NCBI GenBank assembly: GCA_018268395.1
Contig: JAFDWQ010000001.1
Span: 520,306-584,305 of the forward strand
Length of the DNA stretch: 64,000 nt
Reading direction: 5' to 3'
From: Armatimonadota bacterium
GTDB lineage: Bacteria; Armatimonadota; Fimbriimonadia; Fimbriimonadales; Fimbriimonadaceae
Shown: one piece after another, positions 33,971 to 41,798 of the stretch
How positions within the stretch are numbered: the stretch's first letter is position 1
Layout of the letters: each line of letters begins with the position of its first letter
Notes under the pieces: generated by a model
Seen by the model: only the letters and a program-made list of their open reading frames with translations
Database searches by the model: none
What the model was told of the DNA's origin: nothing
Position numbers and translations under genes: made by a program

Positions 33971-35866
33971 CTAGGGGATCGTCGGTCTCCGGAAGTGGCG
34001 TTTGCCGCTGAAGATGTAGCGCTGACCCGACGCGTCGGCGACGGGGCCAGGATTGTCTTCAGGGTTCCTCGCACCGACCCTCCAGTAGAGCGTCTGGGCC
34101 GTTGGGAAGATCGTCGACGTGTCGATCGTCGGAGAACTCACCGTCTGCCCGCCTGCCAACACTAGTTCGACGAACGAGTCCGTGGTGAAAGTTCGATTGA
34201 CCGGAAAATCCGTCCGGTCGGAGAACTGGACCACGTACTGGATCGGCACGCTCTGGACGGAGCCGCGAACGGACGTGAAGCTGAACACGAGCGGGGCGTT
34301 GACCACGGCCCCGTCGTCCGGGAACCTCAACGAGGACCGGTTCAGCGGAGTCGCCTGGCCGACCGCCGGGACGCGGGACGAGGCGAAGTAGCAGAACGTT
34401 CCGCCGCCGGTCGTGCCGCCTGTGGTGTTGCCGCCCGTCGTGTTACCGCCGGTGTTGTTGCCGCCCGTCGTGTTGCCGCCTGTCGTATTGCCGCCCGTCG
34501 TGTTACCGCCGGTGTTGTTGCCGCCGTTCGAACAGTTGCTGGTGTCGGGGAGGTCGAAACAGCTCACGCGGTAGACGACTTCGACCGAGTACCGGTACGG
34601 GACGCCGACGACCGATCCGACGCCGGCCTGGCCGTCGCCTTCGGGCGGGTCTTCGTTGTCACAGGTGTTGCCACCGATGACGCCGCCGAAGTCGTACCAC
34701 GTACCGCCGTACGAGTTGTCCCGGTCGTTGTAGACGAAGGACTGGGTCGACGCGGCGACTGCGACGGGCGTCGTGCCCGCGCCGTCCCGATAGACCTGGT
34801 ACTGGTAAGGGCCGAACTGGTTGCCACGGAAGAAGGCGTCCCGCGTCCAACTGATGCGGACGGCGGGGACGTCGTTGGCCAGGACGGTCGCTTCGGCGAG
34901 GACGTTGCCGACGGCGTCTTGGTTGGAACCGCGGCCGTTACCGAGAAGGAACGCGAGCACGGCCAAGACGAGGATGAGCGAGACGAGGCCGGAGTTGCTT
35001 CCGCCGCTCTTCGAGCGCTTCACGATCGGCTTGCCGTCTTTGCCGAATTCCGACCGGACGGTCGGGACGTCGAAGACGACGCGGATCTTGTCGCCGGGCT
35101 GGATGCCGCGGTAGCTGCGCGTCGTTTCGATGAACGACGAATCCGGGTCGACCTCGCGGACGATGCCCTCGGCGACCTGGCTCTTGCCACGGATGACGAT
35201 GACGCGCTGGTCCTTCAGGAAGCCGGCGCGGGTGCCCCGGTTGATCAGGGCGCGGTTGTTGACCGTGTTCAGAACGGTCGCGGACGGGAGCGTCCGGGAC
35301 GCGATCTCGCCCATCGCCTGGAAGGCGCCCTGGGCCAAAGCGTTCTTCAACAGGTCGGCGTCAGACGTGTCGCCGCCCTTCGAGTCGGAACTCGCGCTCA
35401 GCGCGGCTCCGTTGACGGTCAGACCGGACGCGACGTCCCAGACGACGACGCGAAGGATGACTTGCGCCTGTCGGCCGTCGCCCTGGTTCACGATGCGGTA
35501 GTTGACGACTTCGCCCGAGACGACCGTCACGGCCTTCAGCTCGGTCCCGAGCCTCTGGATCTCGGCCGGTTTCGTCAGCGGCTCCTGATATCCCAGGTCA
35601 GAGGCTTGGCGGGCGGTCGTTTCGGCCGGGATCGGGTCGACTTTGCCTTGTCGGCGAAGTTCTTCGATCACGGCGTCTTGCGCCATCTTCCCCATGGGGA
35701 CCTTGGCGTCACCGTTGTTGGTGAACAACAAGACCGCCCACGAGGGCTGCGCTTCGATCTGCGCCGCCGCGGGTCGGACGGCCAACGCCGTCATGGCCAC
35801 AAGGGCCGCCACAAATACCTTGGCCGCTAAAGCGACTCTCCCGAACGGGGTTCTGTCTCGTCTCAC
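33971..35866 (-). CDS. CsgG-like exported protein with Asn/Thr/Gly repeat
   Basis: This protein of about 631 residues starts with a signal or anchor (AAKVFVAALVAMTALAV). Residues about 37-190 resemble a CsgG-type domain (WAVLLFTNNGD, VTVVSGEVVNYRI), followed by an SH3-like part (INRGTRAGFLKDQRVIVIRG) as in FlgT. A membrane helix (LVSLILVLAVLAFLLG) follows, then fibronectin-like sequence and an NTTGG repeat. GTG 35866 has GGAGGA before it and fixes the start better than an earlier in-frame start. A TATAAT box lies at 36022-36027, giving a long leader. The two-domain front half is shared with 19144-20055. Confidence 0.7.
   Translation of the reverse strand: MRRDRTPFGRVALAAKVFVAALVAMTALAVRPAAAQIEAQPSWAVLLFTNNGDAKVPMGKMAQDAVIEELRRQGKVDPIPAETTARQASDLGYQEPLTKPAEIQRLGTELKAVTVVSGEVVNYRIVNQGDGRQAQVILRVVVWDVASGLTVNGAALSASSDSKGGDTSDADLLKNALAQGAFQAMGEIASRTLPSATVLNTVNNRALINRGTRAGFLKDQRVIVIRGKSQVAEGIVREVDPDSSFIETTRSYRGIQPGDKIRVVFDVPTVRSEFGKDGKPIVKRSKSGGSNSGLVSLILVLAVLAFLLGNGRGSNQDAVGNVLAEATVLANDVPAVRISWTRDAFFRGNQFGPYQYQVYRDGAGTTPVAVAASTQSFVYNDRDNSYGGTWYDFGGVIGGNTCDNEDPPEGDGQAGVGSVVGVPYRYSVEVVYRVSCFDLPDTSNCSNGGNNTGGNTTGGNTTGGNTTGGNNTGGNTTGGNTTGGTTGGGTFCYFASSRVPAVGQATPLNRSSLRFPDDGAVVNAPLVFSFTSVRGSVQSVPIQYVVQFSDRTDFPVNRTFTTDSFVELVLAGGQTVSSPTIDTSTIFPTAQTLYWRVGARNPEDNPGPVADASGQRYIFSGKRHFRRPTIP
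34401..34526. repeat. 15-nt coding tandem repeat (NTTGG/NNTGG)
   Basis: About eight near-copies of a 15-nt unit (minus strand, encoding N-T-T-G-G or N-N-T-G-G) lie inside the CsgG-like gene. Some 35 nt of sequence recur exactly 60 nt apart (near 34431 and 34491), which suggests recent duplication of a four-unit block. It encodes a flexible linker between two structured parts of the protein. Copy number may vary between strains. Confidence 0.85.
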
Positions 35867-36021
35867 TATCGCGCGTCCTCCATGCGATCCTTCTCGTCTC
35901 TTGCGTTCTGCGTCATTCACGCACTTCCGTGTCCGCCGTCGGGCAGGGCCAAACGGCGAGTGCCAAGCATAGCCGATCACCGTTCGATGAATCAACGGTT
36001 ATCAGCCCGCACGGCCGGACG

Positions 36022-36027
36022 ATTATA
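36022..36027 (-). promoter_or_regulatory. TATAAT box upstream of the CsgG-like gene
   Basis: A consensus TATAAT on the minus strand lies about 155 nt before the preferred GTG start at 35866. It would give a long 5-prime leader. It may instead point to an earlier start, but the frame there does not look coding. Confidence 0.4.
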
Positions 36028-36038
36028 GCACCGTGGCT

Positions 36039-36623
36039 TCAGACCAGACCGTGTGCGCGTGCAGTCCGCTCGACAGCAGTCAGGACGGAAGAAGGGCTCC
36101 CGTTGGTTCGGACGACCGCATCGGCGAACGGCACTTTCGCACGGGTGGGCAGTTGCGCCCTCACGGCACGGGCCGCGGCCGCCCCGTCGCCCAGCCGTTC
36201 GGTCAGCCTGCGCAGTTGCTCGTCCGGACCGCACGTGACGACCCACACCCTCCTGAAGAGCCCCATGAGGCACGTTTCGACGAGCAGCGGGACTTCGACG
36301 GCTTCGGCCCCCGTTTCGGCGAGCCGGGCCATCACGAGCCCGTGCGTGGCCGCGTTGACGGCGCGCCGGACCCGCGGATCGGACGACAGTGCGTCCAGAA
36401 CTTCTTTTTTAGAAACTTTGCGTCCGCCGAACAACGGCCCCAACGACTCGGGGATCGAGCCGTCGTCCCACAAGTTTCTTACGATTTCGTCGGCCGACGC
36501 CGTGCGGACGCCGAGCCCTCTTAAGCCGGAGAGGACGGTCGACTTCCCTTCCGCGATCCCGCCCGTGACCCCCAGACGGAAAACGGGGCCGACGCAAACG
36601 GTGTCGCGTCGGCCCCAGTCCAT
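36039..36623 (-). CDS. coaE: Dephospho-CoA kinase
   Basis: This 194-residue P-loop kinase phosphorylates dephospho-CoA at the 3-prime hydroxyl, the last step of CoA synthesis. Walker A is GVTGGIAEGKST, with the Ala-Glu variant of the common GSGKS. SADEIVRNLW gives the conserved Asp and VEVPLLVET the lid-side Leu-Leu-Glu. The ATG at 36623 is the only usable start; no Shine-Dalgarno sequence is seen. It lies 17 nt after the S1-domain gene on the same strand. An 11-bp hairpin falls within its first 13 codons. Confidence 0.9.
   Translation of the reverse strand: MDWGRRDTVCVGPVFRLGVTGGIAEGKSTVLSGLRGLGVRTASADEIVRNLWDDGSIPESLGPLFGGRKVSKKEVLDALSSDPRVRRAVNAATHGLVMARLAETGAEAVEVPLLVETCLMGLFRRVWVVTCGPDEQLRRLTERLGDGAAAARAVRAQLPTRAKVPFADAVVRTNGSPSSVLTAVERTARAHGLV
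36585..36616. terminator. Perfect 11-bp hairpin inside the 5-prime end of coaE
   Basis: Arms 36585-36595 and 36606-36616 (core GGGGCCGACGC, 10-nt loop) are perfectly complementary and lie just after the S1-domain gene stop at 36641 and within the first codons of coaE. This could attenuate or terminate transcription into coaE. It may equally be chance in GC-rich DNA. Confidence 0.45.
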
Positions 36624-36640
36624 GTCGCAGGTCCGTGGGT

Positions 36641-38221
36641 TTACTCGCCCGACTTGTCTTCGGAGGCCGAGGCATCGGCCACCGGCTCTTCCGGCTCCGG
36701 ACGGAGCATGCCTTTGAGCATTCCCAGACGTTCGCCGATCGTCGCGCCGCCGGAAGGGGCGCGCATCGTGGCCGCAGGGGCGTCGAAAGCCGTGTCCTGG
36801 CGCATCGGCCTCTTGCCGCCCATGCCGCCCGGCCGACGTTTGCCGCCACGGTCGTAACTGTAGTCGGCTCCTGGCTGCGCACCGTCACGAAGGCTCAAGA
36901 CCATGCGGCGGTCGTCGGGGCGAAGGTCGATGATCGTCGGTTCGATCTCTTGGCCCTCTTCGAGAACTTCGTTCGCCTTCTTGACGCGCTTGTTCGAGCA
37001 CTCGCTCAGCGGCAAGAACGCTTCCGCGCCTTCAGGCAACCGGACGAACGCGCCGCTCTGGACGATGCGGCCGACCGTGCACTTGATCTTCTGGCCCTGC
37101 TGATAGGTCTGCTTGATGATGTTCCAAGGATCAGGCAGGACCTGGCGCAGGCCAAGGCTGACACGGCCGCTGTTCGAATCGAGCCGCAGGACTTGGACGT
37201 TGATCTCGTCGCCTTCTTTGAGGACTTCGCGCGGGTGGTCGATCCGGTACCAGCTCATCTCGCTGATATGGAGCAGCCCGTCGATCCCGCCCAAGTCGAC
37301 GAAGGCGCCGTAATCGGTCAACCTCCGAACGACGCCCGGAAGGACGTCACCCGTCTTAACGTTCTCGAAGATCTCCTTCTTGACTTCTTCTTTCCGCTCG
37401 CCTTCGGCCGCCTTGTTCGAGAGCACGACTTTCTTGCGCTCGCGGTCGACCTCGATGATCTTGACGTTGAGCGTCTGTCCGACGTACTTTTCGATGTTGC
37501 GGAGCTTGCCGTTGCCGACGTGCGTCGCAGGCACGAAGCCACGGACGCCGATGTCGACCACAAGGCCGCCTTTGACGCGGTCCAAGACCTGTGCCTCGAA
37601 GACCTTCCCTTCATCGAAAGCGTCGAGCACCCTTTGCCACGTCTGATCGAAGTCGGCCTTCCTCTTCGAGACGATCGCGGCACCTTCGGCGCTCGCGGTC
37701 TTGAGGACGATGACTTCGAACGTGTCGCCAGGCTGCACGAGCCCGATCGCGGTCTCGCTGCGGGCGTCGGTCAGTTCGCTCAGCGGCAAGACGGCTTCGG
37801 CCTTCGTCCCTAGGTCGACGAAGACTTTGTCCTTCTCGACCTGGATGACTTTGGCTTCGACCCTGTCGCCCCGGCTGATACCGGACGAGGTCTCGCGCTT
37901 CGGGTCGTCGCTCTCCAGGCTGGCGAGCGCGGCTTCGAAGAGTTCGGCGTCGCTCTGTCCGCCAGAGGCAGGCTCGGGCGCGGACGCGGTCGGCGCGGGC
38001 TCTGCGGCCTCCGCCTGAGGGGCGTCGGTCACCGGCGCGGCCGGTTCCGTTCCGTCGTGAGGGGCGGTCGCGGCCGGGGCGTCGGCATCGGTCGGAACTT
38101 CCGTCCGTGCTTCGGGACTGGTCGCGACGCCACTGTCCGTTCCGGACTCCTCCACCACGGGAGTGCTCGTGACCGAGCCTTCTTCTGCGGTGGCGGTGGT
38201 CGTCATGTTGTCGTCAATCAT
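36641..38221 (-). CDS. rpsA: S1-domain RNA-binding protein (ribosomal protein S1-like)
   Basis: This protein of about 526 residues has an acidic, Ala/Thr/Pro-rich N-terminal tail of about 110 residues and then four S1 domains: GDRVEAKVIQVEKDKVFVDL, FEAQVLDRVKGGLVVDIG, GVVRRLTDYGAFVDLGG and CTVGRIVQSGAFVRLPEG. The C-terminal 80 residues are basic and disordered. Four domains is typical of short S1 forms in several phyla, so it likely binds mRNA on the 30S subunit. The ATG at 38221 is taken; 38206 is also in frame. A TAAAAT box at 38255-38260 gives a leader of roughly 30 nt. Confidence 0.86.
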   Translation of the reverse strand: MIDDNMTTTATAEEGSVTSTPVVEESGTDSGVATSPEARTEVPTDADAPAATAPHDGTEPAAPVTDAPQAEAAEPAPTASAPEPASGGQSDAELFEAALASLESDDPKRETSSGISRGDRVEAKVIQVEKDKVFVDLGTKAEAVLPLSELTDARSETAIGLVQPGDTFEVIVLKTASAEGAAIVSKRKADFDQTWQRVLDAFDEGKVFEAQVLDRVKGGLVVDIGVRGFVPATHVGNGKLRNIEKYVGQTLNVKIIEVDRERKKVVLSNKAAEGERKEEVKKEIFENVKTGDVLPGVVRRLTDYGAFVDLGGIDGLLHISEMSWYRIDHPREVLKEGDEINVQVLRLDSNSGRVSLGLRQVLPDPWNIIKQTYQQGQKIKCTVGRIVQSGAFVRLPEGAEAFLPLSECSNKRVKKANEVLEEGQEIEPTIIDLRPDDRRMVLSLRDGAQPGADYSYDRGGKRRPGGMGGKRPMRQDTAFDAPAATMRAPSGGATIGERLGMLKGMLRPEPEEPVADASASEDKSGE

Positions 38222-38254
38222 GGGGCTGTCCAATAATGGGATGCGAAGAATCCG

Positions 38255-38260
38255 ATTTTA
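38255..38260 (-). promoter_or_regulatory. -10-like box of the S1-domain gene
   Basis: TAAAAT on the minus strand, 33 nt before the ATG at 38221. The region upstream is AT-richer than its surroundings. No clear -35 box was identified. Confidence 0.4.
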
Positions 38261-38314
38261 CCAGAAAGTCACCGGGCCTTCCGGACTTGGGACGACGGTA
38301 AGGATTGTCCGCCT

Positions 38315-39718
38315 TTAAACGCGGAGGGCACGTCTGTTCCGGTACCGCTGGACAAGTCCAGAAGGGTCGTGTCCATGGGGCTGCCGACACCCGCGCTCTT
38401 GGGCCGTGACCTTGACGGCGGACGCGACGTCGTCCCATACGCCGACCCCTACGCCGGCCAGCACGGCGGCCCCGACGCACGGCCCTTCGTCGGACCGCAT
38501 CGTCGCGCATTCCATGCCGCTCGTGTCGCTCAAGAGCGACGTCCAAAACGGGCTCTGTGCGCCGCCGCCCGTCACCCTGATCCGGCACGGTCGAGGGGCG
38601 AAACGTTCCAAAGCGGCGAGGCATTCGACGATCCCGACCGTCACGCCCTCCATCACCGCACGAGCGATCTGATCGCGGCCCGTCGATAAGGAGAGCCCGC
38701 ACAGAGCCCCCCTCGCCTCCGGATCGACAAAAGGACACCGTTCTCCGGCCAAGTAAGGGTCGAAGAAGACGCCGCCGGCCCCGGGGTCGCACCGTTCGGC
38801 CGCCTCGTCCCACTCCTGAAAGGTCGCGCCCGGGAAGAACGTGTCCCTGGCCCAGCGGACGGCTCCGCCGCACGAGAGCATGACGCCCATCGCGTGCCAG
38901 CCTCCGTCGGCGTGGCAGAAGACGTGCACCGACCCCTCCGGATCGGCCTTTGGCGCGTCGACCGGTGCGAAAGCGACCCCGCTCGTCCCTAAACTGACGC
39001 TCACGTTCCCGACGCCGACCGCGCCGACCCCGACAGCGCCTGCGGCCTGGTCGCCCGCGCCGGCGACGACCGGGATCCCGTCCTTCGTCGAACCGATCAC
39101 GGCGGTCGAGTCGTGGACGTCCGGGAGCCATTCGAGAGGGACGTCGACGGCTTGGGCCACTTCCGTGCTCCACCTCTTGCGCGGCACGTCGAGCAGGCCT
39201 GTCCCGGACGCGTCGCTGAAGTCGCTCGAAAACGCACCCGTGAGTCTCCGGACGACGTAGTCCTTGGGAAGTAGGACGCGACGGACCTGGCTGTACGCCT
39301 CGGGCTCATGGTTCCGCAGCCAGACGGTCTTCGGAAGCTGGAAACCGGTCAACATCGGGTTGCACGTGACCTGCCGCAGCCGTCCAGGCCCGACGGCCGA
39401 TTCGATCCAGCGACATTCGGCGGCCGTCCTCTGGTCGCACCAGAGCAGGGCCGGGCGTATCACACGGTCGTCACCGTCCAGGAAGACCGAACCGTGCATC
39501 TGACCGGTCACCCCGATCGCGTCGAACGGCGGCTCGAGTCGCCCCAAGCACCGTTCGACGGCCGCCCACCACGTTTCCGGGTCTTGTTCGGCCCACCCTG
39601 GCCGGGGCGCGGCCAAGGGGTAGTCGGAGGCGGTCTGGCCGAGGATCAAGCCGGTCTCGTCGATCACGACCGCCTTGGCGCAGGAGGTGCCGACGTCGAT
39701 CCCCAAGAGCCTGGCCAC
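38315..39718 (-). CDS. xylB: Xylulokinase (FGGY family)
   Basis: This 467-residue FGGY sugar kinase most resembles xylulokinase, which phosphorylates D-xylulose for the pentose phosphate pathway. It shows LLGIDVGTSCAKAVVID, GVTGQMHGSVFLD (GQMH is typical of xylulokinase), LLWCDQR, VSLGTSGVAFAPV, PYLAGERCPF and VTGGGAQSPFW. The GTG at 39718 is right at the conserved MARLLGIDVGTS start and lies 6 nt after a TACACT box, so the mRNA is probably leaderless. No xylose isomerase or transporter gene is adjacent. Confidence 0.93.
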   Translation of the reverse strand: MARLLGIDVGTSCAKAVVIDETGLILGQTASDYPLAAPRPGWAEQDPETWWAAVERCLGRLEPPFDAIGVTGQMHGSVFLDGDDRVIRPALLWCDQRTAAECRWIESAVGPGRLRQVTCNPMLTGFQLPKTVWLRNHEPEAYSQVRRVLLPKDYVVRRLTGAFSSDFSDASGTGLLDVPRKRWSTEVAQAVDVPLEWLPDVHDSTAVIGSTKDGIPVVAGAGDQAAGAVGVGAVGVGNVSVSLGTSGVAFAPVDAPKADPEGSVHVFCHADGGWHAMGVMLSCGGAVRWARDTFFPGATFQEWDEAAERCDPGAGGVFFDPYLAGERCPFVDPEARGALCGLSLSTGRDQIARAVMEGVTVGIVECLAALERFAPRPCRIRVTGGGAQSPFWTSLLSDTSGMECATMRSDEGPCVGAAVLAGVGVGVWDDVASAVKVTAQERGCRQPHGHDPSGLVQRYRNRRALRV

Positions 39719-39740
39719 GGGCCGAGTGTACACTCGGCCC
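39719..39740. promoter_or_regulatory. Palindromic divergent leaderless promoter (xylB/ppx)
   Basis: The whole 22 nt is a perfect palindrome; its left half is GGGCCGAGTGT. It holds one TACACT on each strand, 6 nt before the GTG of xylB (39718) and 7 nt before the GTG of the exopolyphosphatase gene (39742). Thus both genes seem to start transcription at their start codons from one symmetric element, which may also bind a dimeric regulator. Confidence 0.65.
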
Positions 39741-39741
39741 C

Positions 39742-40665
39742 GTGACGAAGGCCGTCGTCGACGTAGGCTCGAACTCGGTCCTGCTTAGCGTCGGCACGCT
39801 CGAAGACGGAGTCCTCAAGACCGTCCTCGAAACCTCCGCCGTAACGGGCCTGGGGAGGGGGACGAAAGAGACCGGGGTCCTTTCCGAAGAAGGCATGTCC
39901 GACACCTTGGTGGCCTTACGGGCGGCTTTCCGTGCAGCGGACGGTCTCGGCTCGGCCGAAACGGTCGCGGCGGCGACCATGGCCGCCCGTATCGCTCACA
40001 ACGCGGGGGAGTTCCTGGAACGAGCCCGGTCGCAGGGCACCCCGGTCAGCGTCCTGAGCGGAGACGACGAAGCCGCGTTCGGATTCTTGGCCGTCGCCCA
40101 AGATCCTCACTTTGCAGAAGCGCGACGGCTTTCGATCATCGACGTCGGCGGGCATAGCACCGAAGTTTCGACCTCCGCCCGGACGGACGACGCATGGCGG
40201 TGCGAACACCGGAAGAGCTACGCGGTCGGGGCGCTCGGACTCCGTGGTTCCCTGCTCAAGGCCGATCCGGCCGGGCCTGGTGACCTCTTGGCCGCCGCCG
40301 TCGAGGTCGACGATACGTTCGGCTTCCGGGCTTTGCCCCATTCTTGCGGAACGGTCGTGACGCTCGGCGCGACGGGCACGAACCTGGTCACCGTACGGAA
40401 GCAGATGGCGCGTTGGGATCCGGCGGCGGTCCACGGCGCCTGGTTGGGCTATGAGGACGTCAGCCGTGCCGTCGATACGCTGTGTTCGCTGGACGACGCC
40501 GGACGCGCCGCCTTGGTGGGCCTCGAAAAGGGCCGCGAACACACGGTCCATGCCGGTGCCTTGATCCTCGAGCGCGCCTTGTTCGCGCTTGGAGCCGAAG
40601 GATGTTACGTCAGCGTGAACGGTTGGCGGTCAGGGCTCCTCATGACTAGACTTCTGGCCGAATGA
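39742..40665 (+). CDS. ppx: Exopolyphosphatase / Ppx-GppA family phosphatase
   Basis: This 307-residue member of the Ppx/GppA family belongs to the ASKHA fold and cleaves polyphosphate or guanosine pentaphosphate. Motifs: [13 protein letters not shown] at the start, [27 protein letters not shown], and [10 protein letters not shown]. At about 300 residues it is the short form without a C-terminal HD domain. Which substrate it prefers cannot be told from sequence. The GTG start follows TACACT by 7 nt with no Shine-Dalgarno sequence. comEA follows at 29 nt. Confidence 0.88.
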   Translation: MTKAVVDVGSNSVLLSVGTLEDGVLKTVLETSAVTGLGRGTKETGVLSEEGMSDTLVALRAAFRAADGLGSAETVAAATMAARIAHNAGEFLERARSQGTPVSVLSGDDEAAFGFLAVAQDPHFAEARRLSIIDVGGHSTEVSTSARTDDAWRCEHRKSYAVGALGLRGSLLKADPAGPGDLLAAAVEVDDTFGFRALPHSCGTVVTLGATGTNLVTVRKQMARWDPAAVHGAWLGYEDVSRAVDTLCSLDDAGRAALVGLEKGREHTVHAGALILERALFALGAEGCYVSVNGWRSGLLMTRLLAE

Positions 40666-40693
40666 TCGGCCAATATCGCCCCAGGAGACAGCC

Positions 40694-41101
40694 ATGAATT
40701 TGCTCCAAGGGCTCAATGTCCGTCAAAGGTTCGCCGCGACCGGCCTGTGCGCCGTCGCTCTACTGGGCGTCGGTTCGGTCGGCAACACGTATCTTCAGCA
40801 GACCAAGTCGAAAGGGGGGTTGAAGGTCGTGAACGAGCAGGCTCTGCCGAAAGCGTCCGGTGCCGGCAAAGCCCGGACGTCAAAGCCTGCGCGGACCAGG
40901 CCGGCGTTCGCCTCCATCGACATCAACACCGCGACCGAGGCCGAGCTTGACGTCCTGCCGGGCGTCGGCCCCGCGACGGCAAGGAAGATCATCGATTACC
41001 GGACGGCGAACGGCGGGTTCAAGAGCGTCGACGAGCTCGAACAGGTGAAGGGGATCGGGCCCAAGAAAATGGCCGACATCCGCCCTTACTGCCGAGTCTG
41101 A
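40694..41101 (+). CDS. comEA: ComEA-like helix-hairpin-helix DNA-binding protein
   Basis: This 135-residue protein has one N-terminal membrane or signal segment ([21 protein letters not shown]), a basic linker and a C-terminal helix-hairpin-helix pair: [27 protein letters not shown] and [19 protein letters not shown]. ComEA binds DNA at the cell surface or in the periplasm for natural transformation. The SLBB domain of some homologues is absent. AGGAG precedes the ATG at 40694. Its last 16 nt overlap the convergent PEP-CTERM gene. No other com gene is in the window. Confidence 0.9.
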   Translation: MNLLQGLNVRQRFAATGLCAVALLGVGSVGNTYLQQTKSKGGLKVVNEQALPKASGAGKARTSKPARTRPAFASIDINTATEAELDVLPGVGPATARKIIDYRTANGGFKSVDELEQVKGIGPKKMADIRPYCRV

Positions 41102-41685
41102 CGACGCTTACGGACGACAGCGAGGGCCGCGCCACCCAATACCGCCATCGAACCCGGTTCCGGAACGGCCTGTAGTCCGACCCCGTCGAGGATCGCACCA
41201 TAACCGTCGCTGGTGCCCCTGCCCCTGAACGTCACCGTGTTCGTCCCGGCCGTCGCGAGGACGTTCAGGTGCATCCGCGTCATCGTCGAATCCGTGGGTG
41301 TGACGTAAGCGACCGAACCGCCGTTCCACAGCACGTCGAAGTCGCACGTGTCGGTAGGTTTATATTCGAGGTTGACGCCGCGTTTGGCGAAGAGGAACGA
41401 CAAGTCGTAAGTGCCTGCCGCCAAATCGACCGACTGAGTGATCGCCGTGTTCCGATCTGAGTCGAGTTCGGTGACGTTGATCCCGTCGGCCCCTGTCACG
41501 CCGTAACACACGGATTTTCCGATTTCAGCCTTGCTTCCGCCTCCGATCGACCAGTTCGCGACTTGGCCGTTCGAAAAATAGTCCCATGCTCCCACCGGGG
41601 GGTTTTCGAAGCTTCCGTTCTGGATCGACTGCGCGTGGGCGACGGCGACGGCGACGACCGCGAGGGCGGTGAATGCTGTTCTCAT
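41086..41685 (-). CDS. PEP-CTERM exported protein (DUF642-like)
   Basis: This 199-residue secreted protein has a signal peptide ([14 protein letters not shown]) and a DUF642-like beta-sandwich ([35 protein letters not shown]). The C-terminal sorting tail [18 protein letters not shown] followed by basic KRR is typical of PEP-CTERM, which directs handling by an exosortase at the outer surface. No exosortase gene is in the window. GGAGGG lies before the ATG. It is convergent with comEA with a 16-nt overlap. Confidence 0.9.
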   Translation of the reverse strand: MRTAFTALAVVAVAVAHAQSIQNGSFENPPVGAWDYFSNGQVANWSIGGGSKAEIGKSVCYGVTGADGINVTELDSDRNTAITQSVDLAAGTYDLSFLFAKRGVNLEYKPTDTCDFDVLWNGGSVAYVTPTDSTMTRMHLNVLATAGTNTVTFRGRGTSDGYGAILDGVGLQAVPEPGSMAVLGGAALAVVRKRRQTRQ

Positions 41686-41798
41686 GACCCGACTCCCTCC
41701 TCTTCAGGAAGATGTCGGGGACGCTCGCAAGGCCCTGACCGTTCAGCTCCACGGGCCTCGATTCAGGTCGAAGTACCAGGCGTTCCGCCCGCCGGCAT

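Noticed and set aside
34401-34526. Possible CRISPR-like repeat array
   Set aside because: The repeats are contiguous 15-nt coding units without spacers and lie in frame inside a protein gene.
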